NCBI GenBank assembly: GCA_012800665.1
Contig: JAAZIW010000014.1
Location: 1 to 15,915, forward strand
Reading direction: 5' to 3'
Source: Rikenellaceae bacterium
GTDB taxonomy: Bacteria; Bacteroidota; Bacteroidia; Bacteroidales; UBA932
Length of the DNA: 15,915 bases
A program made the translations under genes and the position numbers. Under the pieces are notes generated by a model. It was given only the letters and a program-made list of their open reading frames with translations. It did no database searches and was not told the DNA's origin. This document shows, piece after piece, positions 1 to 8,439 of this stretch (positions are counted from its first letter, which is position 1; every line of letters begins with the position of its first letter).

Positions 1-367
1 CATCCTCTCCGCTGTATTCGGCGGCACGCGGTATATTCCGGCGCTCCAGGATACCCTGCGCCTTTTCCACTCTTTCCGGAATCAGGTCGCACAGGGCGGC
101 AATCGTTGCACCTTCTATATGTGCGAAACGCCTCAAAGCGTCCGGACCTCTCATGCCGAGCCCGATAAATCCGACTCTTACGTTTTCAATGGGTTCGCAT
201 GCGAATCCCAACATGGATTGTTGATTAGAGGGACGTGCAGGCGTGTTGTAAACTATCTTGGAACCCTTGATTTTGTAAGAATAGGGGTCGTTTTTACATC
301 CCGCAAACAAGGCCAAAGCAATAATTGTGACCGTAAAAAATAAATTGCGATTTTTCAGAGATTTCAT
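1..367 (-). CDS. Gfo/Idh/MocA-fold lipoprotein, GH109-like (N-terminus only)
   Basis: Partial gene: 122 codons are visible and the rest lies beyond the left edge. The start is the ATG at 365-367. The protein begins with a charged stretch and a hydrophobic segment ending in a lipobox (LFAGC, Cys24), so it is probably an exported lipoprotein. From residue about 62 it reads VRVGFIGLGMRGPDALRRF, a Rossmann nucleotide-binding loop (GLGMRG, 69-74), followed by the second strand ending in ALCDL. This combination, with a long linker after the signal, resembles the Bacteroidota GH109 proteins (NAD-dependent alpha-N-acetylgalactosaminidases), but the catalytic region is missing, so a plain oxidoreductase of the same fold cannot be excluded. 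It is separated from the upstream operon by a terminator and is likely its own transcription unit. Confidence 0.8.
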   Translation of the reverse strand, partial: MKSLKNRNLFFTVTIIALALFAGCKNDPYSYKIKGSKIVYNTPARPSNQQSMLGFACEPIENVRVGFIGLGMRGPDALRRFAHIEGATIAALCDLIPERVEKAQGILERRNIPRAAEYSGED

Positions 368-390
368 TGCCGTAATGATTTTTATGGCTG

Positions 391-423
391 TAAATATACA
401 AATAAAAATAAGCAGGCCGCAAA
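391..423 (-). promoter_or_regulatory. Candidate Bacteroides-type promoter for the GH109-like gene
   Basis: On the minus strand a TTTG (420-423) is followed after 21 bp by TATATTTA (391-398), one base from the Bacteroides -7 consensus TAnnTTTG. The start codon lies about 24 bp downstream of this box. The -33 element falls in the loop of the upstream operon's terminator, so the two signals overlap. This is a pattern match only. Confidence 0.35.
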
Positions 424-437
424 AGCAACCTGCTTAT
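400..437 (-). terminator. Rho-independent terminator of the SusCD lipoprotein operon
   Basis: A perfect 9-bp stem (ATAAGCAGG at 408-416 pairs with CCTGCTTAT at 429-437) encloses a 12-nt loop. Read on the minus strand, the stem is followed directly by a T-rich run (TTTTTATT). It starts 21 bp past the stop codon of the 629-residue lipoprotein gene, so it closes the long operon and separates it from the GH109-like gene. Confidence 0.85.
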
Positions 438-458
438 CATCAGATTTTTATAATTTCA

Positions 459-2348
459 TTATAAAGACAATTCCGCCACAACGGGCATGTGGTCGGAAGG
501 ATAGAAGTTGCGGAAACCGCTCGAAGCCGGAAAATATGCAGCATTATAACGATAGCGGTTAGCCCAATAGTTGGTGATTGTAAAATCGTCGGAATAGAAA
601 ATATGGTCTATCCGTTTCGTTTCGTCTTGCAGCATTGACTTCTGCATTCTCCAATGAGCCCAAGTGCCCGGGTTCTCAATTTCGGCGGCGGGAAGAACAT
701 CCCCGATTTCGGCATCCGCATAAGCATTGGTCCAGAAAGCGCTGAATTTATTGTAAATCAGGCCTTCGGAAGGACTTGCATTAAGGTCGCCCGCAAGCAC
801 ACAGGGGTGATTTTCGGTGTTGATGGGATAATATTCCGTACCCGAACCGGAGCTTGAGCCTTGGCCGGTAATGCGATATTTGATGACGTCGCCTGCCCAG
901 GTGTTGATGTCATCATCCAGCGGAGCATGGCAGTGCATGAAGAGTATTGTGCGTCCGGTAACCTTGTGTGTAAGGAATACATAGTCCAAGGTCCTGTACA
1001 CGCCTTCCTCACGAAAGCCGACACCCGGAATCAAGAACGTGCCTTTATTGGGCGACCGGCCGTTATCGCCGGTGTGAAGCCAAAACTTGCCTTTGGTCCC
1101 TGCCGTAAAGATACTTGGCTTGTAGGCTATGGCATGCCATTCGCCGCCGTTAAGATTGGGATTATTGTCATCGGTTTGACCCGTATTGTACCAAAGCCAG
1201 GTATAATTACCTCCGGCGGCTGATACCAGATTCGGGATTTCCGCCTTGCTGACATCGGTCACCTCTGCCAAACCGAAAACATCATAGCCGCAAGCTACGA
1301 TGGTGCTCGCAATATGAGTTTTAGCCGTAGCCCAGAGGCGCGGATCGTCATCAATCATATAACCGTCTCCTGAGCCTGAATAATACTCGCTGGAACTATC
1401 ATACCGCGCATTATAATACTTATCCCGCATGCTCGTGCTCCATATATTATAAGCTCCGACGGTAATATAAGTGTCGAAGTTTCTGTCTTGAGTTGTGAGC
1501 GGCGAAATTCCTTCGAGTACTTCTACCCGGCCTGCAGTATAGGTTTTGCTTTCGAATTCATACAGTTCGGTGCCGGAAACGGTCTTGCCGGCGCCCCAGA
1601 ACTTGAGCTGCATGAAATCGTTGTCGCTATTATAAACCCTGGCTGTAAATCCTGCCGAATATGCTTGAGCCAGAACGGGGATGTGGACATGAGTGTCGGT
1701 TCCGCTGAGTTGCAAGCCGGCTCCAAACGACAGGGTAATGAGGTCGGAACCTCCGGTAACATTGAAGCCGCCGGTAAAGCTATCGGCATTGTGCGACAAA
1801 TTTACCGTTCCGGCTATAGACTCCCCGCCATTGGCAAGCAATTCTATTTTTGTAAGTTTAGAGGAGCCATTGAGGGCAAGACGTACAGTGCCTGTCAGAT
1901 TATGGAGCTGAACGGGAGAATCATCTGCCGAGCTGCCATACATGGGCGCCGCTGCAGGGTCATAACTGCCGGCAACATAAGTCTGGCTTGAAGGAAGCGC
2001 TATTTTGTAAGATTCTCCGGACTGTGCGGGGTAGAGTACAAAGTAAGGCGCAGTCGGGGCGGAGCCGAAAGTAAAATCGGCTTTGCTTGTACCCACATAA
2101 GCGCTTGCAACAGCATTGGAAAGCAAGCCGTTCACAGAAACCTTATCGCCTGTCGACCATAGAATATCATATACATCTGCGAGCGTAGCCCCTTTATTGC
2201 CGAGGTGTGTCTTGGTCTGACTTTCGGTAGGAAGCTGCACCGACAACGAAAATTCCCCGTCCTGTTTTTTAACCGGATCTTTTGCACAGGATGCCGTTGA
2301 CATTACGAGAATGGCGCCCAATAAAAAACCAAATACATTTATTTTCAT
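459..2348 (-). CDS. Lipoprotein: fimbrillin-like domain fused to an EEP-family hydrolase domain
   Basis: 629 residues. Signal peptide with lipobox STASC (Cys21). Residues about 32-275 form a fimbrillin-like beta-rich region sharing TKT, ILWSTGD..SVNG, APMY, GGESIAG and a late GF motif with the neighbouring 288-residue lipoprotein. Residues about 292-629 are an endonuclease/exonuclease/phosphatase (EEP, DNase I-like) domain. Its signature motifs are present: Asn301 (AYNIW), Glu362 (GLAEV), His472/474 (MHCHAP), Asp521 and Asn523 (GDLN), Asp581-His582 (DHIF) and Ser-Asp-His 618-620 (SDHMPV). The enzyme should therefore be competent for metal-dependent phosphoester cleavage; the substrate is unknown. 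It is the last gene of the operon, starting 12 bp after the 45-residue peptide ORF and ending 21 bp before a terminator stem. Probably anchored to the outer membrane, possibly surface-exposed. Confidence 0.85.
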   Translation of the reverse strand: MKINVFGFLLGAILVMSTASCAKDPVKKQDGEFSLSVQLPTESQTKTHLGNKGATLADVYDILWSTGDKVSVNGLLSNAVASAYVGTSKADFTFGSAPTAPYFVLYPAQSGESYKIALPSSQTYVAGSYDPAAAPMYGSSADDSPVQLHNLTGTVRLALNGSSKLTKIELLANGGESIAGTVNLSHNADSFTGGFNVTGGSDLITLSFGAGLQLSGTDTHVHIPVLAQAYSAGFTARVYNSDNDFMQLKFWGAGKTVSGTELYEFESKTYTAGRVEVLEGISPLTTQDRNFDTYITVGAYNIWSTSMRDKYYNARYDSSSEYYSGSGDGYMIDDDPRLWATAKTHIASTIVACGYDVFGLAEVTDVSKAEIPNLVSAAGGNYTWLWYNTGQTDDNNPNLNGGEWHAIAYKPSIFTAGTKGKFWLHTGDNGRSPNKGTFLIPGVGFREEGVYRTLDYVFLTHKVTGRTILFMHCHAPLDDDINTWAGDVIKYRITGQGSSSGSGTEYYPINTENHPCVLAGDLNASPSEGLIYNKFSAFWTNAYADAEIGDVLPAAEIENPGTWAHWRMQKSMLQDETKRIDHIFYSDDFTITNYWANRYRYNAAYFPASSGFRNFYPSDHMPVVAELSL

Positions 2349-2360
2349 AAGACGAGGAAT

Positions 2361-2498
2361 TTAATCGCTGTCAGCATCAAAGCCGGAGGCCACACCTTTC
2401 TGCCCTTCAGTGCCGAAAGAGCCACACAGACAATGTTGGAAATTCATGTTTAGTATCACCATTACAGGTGAGACATAAATATTTTTAATATCATTCAT
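2361..2498 (-). CDS. Small YVSP/LC peptide, 45 residues (second copy)
   Basis: Starts at ATG 2496-2498, overlapping the end of the 288-residue lipoprotein gene by 8 bp in another frame, and ends at TAA 2361-2363, 12 bp before the 629-residue gene. It fills the one otherwise odd 142-bp gap in the operon. The peptide has YVSP at residues 8-11, a hydrophobic stretch, LCGS at 24-27, and an acidic tail (FDADSD). The 48-residue ORF at 14825-14971 shares YVSP, a spacer of exactly 12 residues, then LC-x-S and an acidic end. That match, plus the same place before a gene with a fimbrillin-like N-terminus, makes translation likely. From memory, similar short peptides with a Tyr-x-x-Pro motif are common in Bacteroidales operons and have no assigned function. 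There is no clear signal peptidase site. Confidence 0.65.
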   Translation of the reverse strand: MNDIKNIYVSPVMVILNMNFQHCLCGSFGTEGQKGVASGFDADSD

Positions 2499-3357
2499 AG
2501 CTTACAGTATCTTTAGTAAAGTTTTCTGTACTACTTACCGCCAACGCAACTTTTCCGGTGGGAACAAAAACAGACTGGCCGAAATTGTACAAGACAGCTC
2601 GAGACAGTGTCTTATGGTCTTTGGTGTTGAAATAAACCTCCATAATTTTGCCATCGGATGCTATTATCTGTCCGTAGAATCCCGAAGAATATGTGCCGGC
2701 GGGCACAACAACTAAAAACTCGGTTGCAGTGTCGGAAAGAACAGCGTTTCCATCCAGCATCACAGTTGATGTGTTGCTGCCGGATGGTGCAAAAGTAGCA
2801 ACATCCAGCAGGCCGCTTGCATTTTTGGACATACTGAAATTACCGGCCAAGCTTTCGCCTCCGAGAGAAGATATCTTTATTTGCGATATTGTTTCCGTGC
2901 CGGTGAATGCGAATTTCAGTACTGCCCCAAGATGATTCATGGTAATACTGTTCAAATTCAAACTTGCCGCATACATAGGCAGAGAGCAAGATGGAATATT
3001 GCCGACAGCCAAAGTCTGAACTCCGGAGAAAGACACCTCATTGTCCTTCCCGCTCACTCCGCAATAAAGGAAGTTATACGGGGCGGTAATGCTGCCTTTA
3101 AAGCGGAATGTGGCTGTGGCTGAAGATGCCTCATCTGAGCTTAGTGCAGAAGATGACACGCCATTCAAGACAACTACATCGCCCTCGGACCACAAAACCG
3201 GGTATTGTCCGCCGGAAAGCCCTCCGAGCGAAGTTTTCACCGATTGGTCTTGGATGCTTAAACGCACCGTCAAGGCGTCATCATTAACAGTCTTTTGACA
3301 TGACGCCAAGAAGAAAATCGCCAATACGGGAATTACCTTAATCGTTTTTCCAATCAT
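2491..3357 (-). CDS. Fimbrillin-like lipoprotein, single domain
   Basis: 288 residues with a signal peptide and lipobox LASC (Cys20). The mature protein is one fimbrillin-like unit: VKTSLGG, then PVLWSEGDVVVLNG, LPMY, HLGAVLKF, LGGESLAG and VVVPAGTYSSGF occur in the same order as in the N-terminal half of the 629-residue protein. Unlike that paralogue it has no enzymatic domain and ends shortly after the fold. It starts 10 bp after the beta-helix lipoprotein gene. Likely a surface structural or binding lipoprotein. True pilus assembly is doubtful, since no Mfa/Fim accessory genes are present. Confidence 0.8.
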   Translation of the reverse strand: MIGKTIKVIPVLAIFFLASCQKTVNDDALTVRLSIQDQSVKTSLGGLSGGQYPVLWSEGDVVVLNGVSSSALSSDEASSATATFRFKGSITAPYNFLYCGVSGKDNEVSFSGVQTLAVGNIPSCSLPMYAASLNLNSITMNHLGAVLKFAFTGTETISQIKISSLGGESLAGNFSMSKNASGLLDVATFAPSGSNTSTVMLDGNAVLSDTATEFLVVVPAGTYSSGFYGQIIASDGKIMEVYFNTKDHKTLSRAVLYNFGQSVFVPTGKVALAVSSTENFTKDTVSYE

Positions 3358-3367
3358 ATCTTATTCT

Positions 3368-5701
3368 CTAATTCGTACCGTTATCATAAGCGCCGGGCCA
3401 GCTTGTTGCTCCGCGCGGTTTACCCCTTTGATCCTTGCCAAGGGCTCCGATTTCATCCAGCCATGTATGGAAATCGGGGGATACGCTCAGAATGGCATTA
3501 TTGACATCTTCGGTTGAAGCCATTTCGGGATTGGTACCGCTCAAAACAGTGCCATCCCAGCCCCAATAATATGAATTGTAGGAATTTCCTGTTGTCTCAA
3601 CCATATTTTGGAAGAAATTTGCAGTAGCCAAATAATCCGTACCATTCAGAGTTCCCGGATCACAGGTTAAAGTAATTTTATTTTCATCCAAAGCATATTG
3701 GACGGAAGACATTTTATTATATAAATAAGTCTGCGAGCCGGTAAGCTTGACCTTAGCGGTCAGCGCCTGCATCGGACTGCTTTCGCTATAGTAAGTGGAG
3801 GCAATAATATTGTTTACAAGATGAAGATGAGTATCGGCATTTTCTACTGATATCAATCCTGCGGAACCGGTGTATGTAGAGGTATTATGATATGTCTCTC
3901 CAATTATGCTGCTGTTGAAAATATTCGTAGAGCCTTTAATCAGATATATCCATGCCGCATTCACATATGTGGATAATTTATGAGTAGTATATGCTTTTGC
4001 AATGGAGCAGTTGTTAAGGTATAGGTTACCTCCGGAATTTTGGATTACTGCACCGCATTGATAATTCATATAATTGTCGTACATCACACAAGAGTTCATA
4101 TATATGGTGCCTCCGTTCTTTTGGTATGTGATTGCACCGGCCGTCGCCATATTGCCGGTCATAAAGCACTTATTGAACCTCACGAGAGAATTGACTGCAT
4201 TGCTTTGGTTAATATACAATACTCCTCCATAGCAGTTCCATGCTTTAAGCATATTGGTTTTGTTGCCTGTAAATGTACATTGCTCTATATCTGCGGTGCA
4301 ATCGCCTGCCGCCTCCAAAGCTCCTCCGAACTGGCCGAAGTTGTTTTCAAAGGTACAGGCCTGGATTTTAACTTTTCCTGCGCCCATAGCAACTCCACCA
4401 CCGCCGGAATTCCTGGAAGTGGAACCGGCATCGCGTATGCCTCCGTCATTATTTTTGAAGGTGCAGCTGACATATTCAGACCCCTTGGCGTTCGTATTGT
4501 CATCATATACGCCTCCGCCGAAAAGAGCCGCGAAGTTACCGTCAAAAGTACATGCAACTGCAGAAAGAAAGCCTGATGCCTTGTTGCTGAGACCGCCTCC
4601 ATTAGCCTCACTCTTGTTGTTATTGAATGTACAGCAACTCAAATCGAGATTGGTATCTGCACAATAATACAATCCTCCGCCTTCTTCTTTGGCTCCATTC
4701 GCCGAGAATACTACAGGATTCTCTTCAGAAAAGACGAGATTGGTTTTGGCCATATATGCCATACCTCCGCCGTTTTTGGCGGTATTGTCCGAAATGGTGC
4801 AGGAAGATAATTCAAGGGTGCCTCCGGCAGCGTAAATTCCGCCGCCTTCCTCTGTAGCCTCGTTATTACTGAAAGTCGTATTGTTTGCAATAAGAGTTCC
4901 GGCGGTAATGTTAACGCCGCCTCCCCTCTCTGTTTTGCCTCCCGATACAGTGCTGCGGTTCAGTTCCACAGTGACATTGGGGTCATCCAAAGTAATCACA
5001 CTGCATGGAGTGTTCTGCAAAGCACATCTGGTGAATAATACATGGATTTTTCCGCTGAAAGTGAATATCCCGTGAGCATTATCTCCGCTGAATACAGTCG
5101 GGTCGGAAGTAACTCCTCCCGTAGGTGAGAATCCGCCGCTGATTCTGAGCAATGCACCTTCGGCACTACCATTCAGAGCCAAGGGCGCATCGCCAAGCGC
5201 ATAAGTGCCTGACTGCAGACGGAAAGTGTTTTCGGCAAATTGGGTAAGATCTCCCGACAACGCGGTTTTGAATTCTTCGACACCCATTGCATTATCCCAG
5301 CTCGAGCCGTCTTTAACCCCGGCTCCGGGGATAGTCACATGAATGATTCCGGTTTCGGGCTCTGAGGCATCCACGATTTTCACGCTCTTGGAAAAGGTGT
5401 CTCTTCCTCCTCCTCCGTCAGCGTAAACAGTCAGAGTTATAACATAATCTCCAACATCGTTGAAGCTGATGCAGTCGATCTCATCTTCGAAAGAAACATT
5501 GTCTTCCCCCCAGTTCCATTTGCACACACCGATGACACCGTTCTCCACGGTGGAGGTATTGTTAATGAACACAGGTTCGTTGAGATCGTACACATCTTTA
5601 TCTGTTGTGAAAGATGCATGAACCCTTACTGCCTTCTCCGAGCGAGTGCAGGCTCCAAAGGCGGTAAGAGCAAGAAGCATTATTGTTATTATTCGTTTCA
5701 T
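3368..5701 (-). CDS. Beta-helix lipoprotein with N-terminal PKD-like domain
   Basis: 777 residues. Signal peptide with lipobox AFGAC (Cys18). Residues about 25-112 look like a PKD/Ig-like domain (CKWNWGED, FNDVGDYVITLTVYADGGG). Residues about 120-700 form a right-handed parallel beta-helix: repeated coils with C.F..N.A..GGGIY/GGGL patterns, as in polymorphic outer-membrane-type repeats. The C-terminal segment (GKDQRG.PRGA.SWPGAYD) closely matches the end of the 1031-residue lipoprotein at the operon front, marking a shared cap. No polysaccharide lyase catalytic motif is evident, so I favour binding, display or adhesion over catalysis. Its start codon overlaps the stop of the upstream EEP gene (ATGA), implying translational coupling. 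Confidence 0.82.
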   Translation of the reverse strand: MKRIITIMLLALTAFGACTRSEKAVRVHASFTTDKDVYDLNEPVFINNTSTVENGVIGVCKWNWGEDNVSFEDEIDCISFNDVGDYVITLTVYADGGGGRDTFSKSVKIVDASEPETGIIHVTIPGAGVKDGSSWDNAMGVEEFKTALSGDLTQFAENTFRLQSGTYALGDAPLALNGSAEGALLRISGGFSPTGGVTSDPTVFSGDNAHGIFTFSGKIHVLFTRCALQNTPCSVITLDDPNVTVELNRSTVSGGKTERGGGVNITAGTLIANNTTFSNNEATEEGGGIYAAGGTLELSSCTISDNTAKNGGGMAYMAKTNLVFSEENPVVFSANGAKEEGGGLYYCADTNLDLSCCTFNNNKSEANGGGLSNKASGFLSAVACTFDGNFAALFGGGVYDDNTNAKGSEYVSCTFKNNDGGIRDAGSTSRNSGGGGVAMGAGKVKIQACTFENNFGQFGGALEAAGDCTADIEQCTFTGNKTNMLKAWNCYGGVLYINQSNAVNSLVRFNKCFMTGNMATAGAITYQKNGGTIYMNSCVMYDNYMNYQCGAVIQNSGGNLYLNNCSIAKAYTTHKLSTYVNAAWIYLIKGSTNIFNSSIIGETYHNTSTYTGSAGLISVENADTHLHLVNNIIASTYYSESSPMQALTAKVKLTGSQTYLYNKMSSVQYALDENKITLTCDPGTLNGTDYLATANFFQNMVETTGNSYNSYYWGWDGTVLSGTNPEMASTEDVNNAILSVSPDFHTWLDEIGALGKDQRGKPRGATSWPGAYDNGTN

Positions 5702-6600
5702 TTATCAAATCTCATTATTGCATAGACAGGATAGTGGTCGGATATATATGCTAAATTCGCCCACTTTTGAGTTACTGTTCCGAACTGGCTTACTGCAGGA
5801 AATCCGGAATAGAAAATATGATCGTATTGAGCTGTAGCTGAAGTGCCGTAATTGTTGAATGTGCGGCTGTTGTCGCTTCGTCTCGCTGTAGCCCTTGCGC
5901 TTTTCATCCCGTATTCTATGAAAAAGTCCTCGAATATGGCATCGGTATCTGACGTGTTCAAATCCCCAACCATAATCCATGGCAGGTTTTCCGGATTGAT
6001 TACCGGAAGTTTGGATTTTATAACCTGCATTTCAAATGCACGCAGATTGTCATGCTTGATTTGAGAACCGTTTTCAAGGTGAGTGTTTAGGAAAAGGAAC
6101 TTGGTGCCGGTAGATTTTACACGCATCTTTGCCCAATGGCAGATACGGTAATTATAGCATCCATCTAAAATGCTGGCCACTTCGGGGGTTTCCGACAGCC
6201 AGAATGTCCCTTCATCTTCCAACGCCAAAGAGTCTGTCAGATAAAGGATAGTGCAATACTCTCCTGTTTGTCCCTCAGACCAGGCGCCGTTTGCAAAAGA
6301 ATATTGGGGAAGAGCTGTTTCCAGTTCCTGAACCTGTGTCTTATCAGGCTCCTGCAATCCGGCTATTGTGGGGAGAATGTTCTCAAACATCTCGAACACA
6401 CCGGCTTTGCGATTTGCCCAATCTTTGATACCGGTATCATCGACAGCTCTGTACCTGACATTGAAAGACATTACTTTCAAGGCTTCCCGTGAATCGTGGT
6501 CGGAAGGATCATAATACCACGGAGCAGGATCAAATTCTATTTTCTGGTAGCAGGATGCAGCCAGAAACACTATAGAAAACAAACAAATTATCTTTTTCAT
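5698..6600 (-). CDS. EEP-family (DNase I-like) hydrolase lipoprotein
   Basis: 300 residues from the ATG at 6598-6600. An ATG 15 bp upstream lies inside the susD-like gene and precedes the signal peptide, so I reject it. Lipobox LAASC (Cys17) indicates a lipoprotein. The rest is one endonuclease/exonuclease/phosphatase domain with all core motifs: Asn47 (SFNVRY), Glu84 (LQEP), His174 (LNTHLEN), Asp213 and Asn215 (GDLN), Asp260-His261 (DHIF) and Ser-Asp-His 287-289. FWLSETPE is also typical of bacterial secreted members. The family is metal-dependent and acts on phosphodiesters or phosphomonoesters; the substrate cannot be read from sequence. It begins 4 bp after the susD-like gene and overlaps the next gene by 4 bp, so its work is probably tied to the transporter. 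Confidence 0.88.
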   Translation of the reverse strand: MKKIICLFSIVFLAASCYQKIEFDPAPWYYDPSDHDSREALKVMSFNVRYRAVDDTGIKDWANRKAGVFEMFENILPTIAGLQEPDKTQVQELETALPQYSFANGAWSEGQTGEYCTILYLTDSLALEDEGTFWLSETPEVASILDGCYNYRICHWAKMRVKSTGTKFLFLNTHLENGSQIKHDNLRAFEMQVIKSKLPVINPENLPWIMVGDLNTSDTDAIFEDFFIEYGMKSARATARRSDNSRTFNNYGTSATAQYDHIFYSGFPAVSQFGTVTQKWANLAYISDHYPVYAIMRFDK

Positions 6601-6604
6601 AATA

Positions 6605-8434
6605 CTACCATCCATGGTTTTGTGTTAAAGTATAACCGCGTGCGGCATAGTCCTTAATTATAATTGAAGGAATGGGCTGCAGGTATTGACGGCCATCATC
6701 ATAGAATTTGCGCTTATTGGAAAGAACATATTCAAGGTCGTATCCTCCATCAGGGTTTACACGAGCGCGCAAGCCCTGTTCTGTGGATTCATCTGCATAA
6801 ACATGCACAAATATCGACTTGTATAATGCCGGCGCCTGTGAAGTTTCGGCAAAACTGAAATAACAGTCATTCACGCCATCTCCGTTTAGGTCTATAGGAG
6901 TATCCATGGCATCGATATGTATACCTGTCCATTTAAGCGATTCGAACAATTTTCCGCATGCCCAGCGGTTAAGGTCATCGCGGCGGAAGCCTTCGTAGAA
7001 GAGTTCAATGGCTCTCTCGCGACGTATCTCCATTATCACAGGGTCTGTCACATCAGGATAGAAATTCTGTACCATATAAGGATCCAGAGCGCTTGGCTTG
7101 GAGGTGGTGCCGCCTGAGATTCCGGCCCTGAGGCGAAGCGCCCCGATAGTATTGGACCAATCGGAATTAGTAAGCGTGCCCAACTCGGCTTTTGCCTCAG
7201 CATAATTGAGCAGAACCTCCGCATAGCGGATAAGCGGATACCCGTTGATGTTTCGTGCCCTGTTGTTGTACCAGGGATCATCAATTACAAATTTTATAAT
7301 ATGATAGCCCGTAGGAGCTACATTATTTACTATATCCGGAGCCACCCTGGTGCTTTTCATCTTGTATGCAGGCCCAATGAAAGTCTGGGCAAGGCGTGCA
7401 TCGCGGCCGCTGAATTCCTGAACAAAATTCTTTGTGGAATATCCTGCAGTAGATGTGAAAGGAGTACCGTCGGTATTAAGATAAGTATTGATAAATACGC
7501 GGGAGCCGCAGTAACCGTTTCCATAGGAACCGGAAAAGAATTTCCAGTTCGCTTCTCCGTAGCATTTCTCACTGTCGCTGGCTGAAACGCCTAAAATCGT
7601 TTCGTTCGTCGGACAATCAGAAGAATAGAAGAGCGTTCTGTATGCCCCTTTTTCGCCATCTGCTGTGTTGAGCTTATACACACCGGAGTCCATAAGTCTT
7701 CCCGCTGCATCCACACACTCGGCATACAGATACTCAGGTGTATATTTTGAATCCTCCGGAATGGGAGGCTGCTCTTTTGAAAGGTCTTGATACTTTCGGT
7801 AAGACGCCTCAAAGAGACAAGCTCTCGATTTAAGCGCAAGAGCTGCGTATCTCGAAATCAGGGTGTTTCCTACAGACGATTTGGTTTTAATGTTCTGATA
7901 TGCGAAATCGAGGTCCTCAATGATATGCTCAATAATGACATCCCGATTGTCGCGGTCCTTATACATTTCATCCCTGTCTGTGCTGCTGATGCAATGATCA
8001 AACCACGGCACACCGCCGTAAGCGGTCAACTTGTCATAGTAAAACCATGCACGGAAGAAACGCCCGAAACCCTCATAATGAGCTTTGGCTTCATCGCTGA
8101 TTTTGCAGGATTCGCTATTGAGCGCATCGAGAAAATAACTTACTTTACGAAGATTACCCCAGCTCCACGAAGTGGGAATCTCTGCATTATATGCATTCTC
8201 CAAATAATAATTACTGTGAGTGCGGCATCCTGCATAGTCAACCACTCCGCTCTCAACAAAAGGAATATTGTACAATGTAGGCAGATTCCTGTATAAGGAA
8301 AGCGCATAAGCTTCTACTCCGTATTCGGAGCCGAAGATAATGTCCTTGTCCGCCTGCACGCGCATAGGTTCATATAGACTGCAAGACGACATCAATATCG
8401 CTAGTGCAGATATAATTGTTATATTCTTTTTCAT
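6605..8434 (-). CDS. SusD/RagB-family outer membrane lipoprotein
   Basis: 609 residues, a usual length for the family. Lipobox MSSC (Cys18). Family features include the N-terminal helical repeats with RFFRAWFYYDKLTAYGGVPW (125-144), the helix YPLIRYAEVLLNYAEAKAE (399-417), EIRRERAIELFYEGFRRDDLNRW in the C-terminal third, and the C-terminal TLTQNHGW, a variant of the common QNPGW ending. SusD proteins are surface lipoproteins that form a lid on the SusC transporter and capture the ligand. The gene begins 5 bp after the susC-like gene, the standard order, so the two should form a pair. Confidence 0.95.
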   Translation of the reverse strand: MKKNITIISALAILMSSCSLYEPMRVQADKDIIFGSEYGVEAYALSLYRNLPTLYNIPFVESGVVDYAGCRTHSNYYLENAYNAEIPTSWSWGNLRKVSYFLDALNSESCKISDEAKAHYEGFGRFFRAWFYYDKLTAYGGVPWFDHCISSTDRDEMYKDRDNRDVIIEHIIEDLDFAYQNIKTKSSVGNTLISRYAALALKSRACLFEASYRKYQDLSKEQPPIPEDSKYTPEYLYAECVDAAGRLMDSGVYKLNTADGEKGAYRTLFYSSDCPTNETILGVSASDSEKCYGEANWKFFSGSYGNGYCGSRVFINTYLNTDGTPFTSTAGYSTKNFVQEFSGRDARLAQTFIGPAYKMKSTRVAPDIVNNVAPTGYHIIKFVIDDPWYNNRARNINGYPLIRYAEVLLNYAEAKAELGTLTNSDWSNTIGALRLRAGISGGTTSKPSALDPYMVQNFYPDVTDPVIMEIRRERAIELFYEGFRRDDLNRWACGKLFESLKWTGIHIDAMDTPIDLNGDGVNDCYFSFAETSQAPALYKSIFVHVYADESTEQGLRARVNPDGGYDLEYVLSNKRKFYDDGRQYLQPIPSIIIKDYAARGYTLTQNHGW

Positions 8435-8439
8435 GGCAC

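Noticed and set aside
4040..4576. Plus-strand 178-residue ORF
   Set aside because: Antisense to the repetitive beta-helix gene; the Gly/Asn/Thr-rich coils leave the opposite frames open.
6601..6615. Upstream ATG adding five residues to the first EEP lipoprotein
   Set aside because: It would put MDGSI before the basic start of the signal peptide and overlap the susD-like gene. The ATG at 6600 gives a normal lipoprotein signal.
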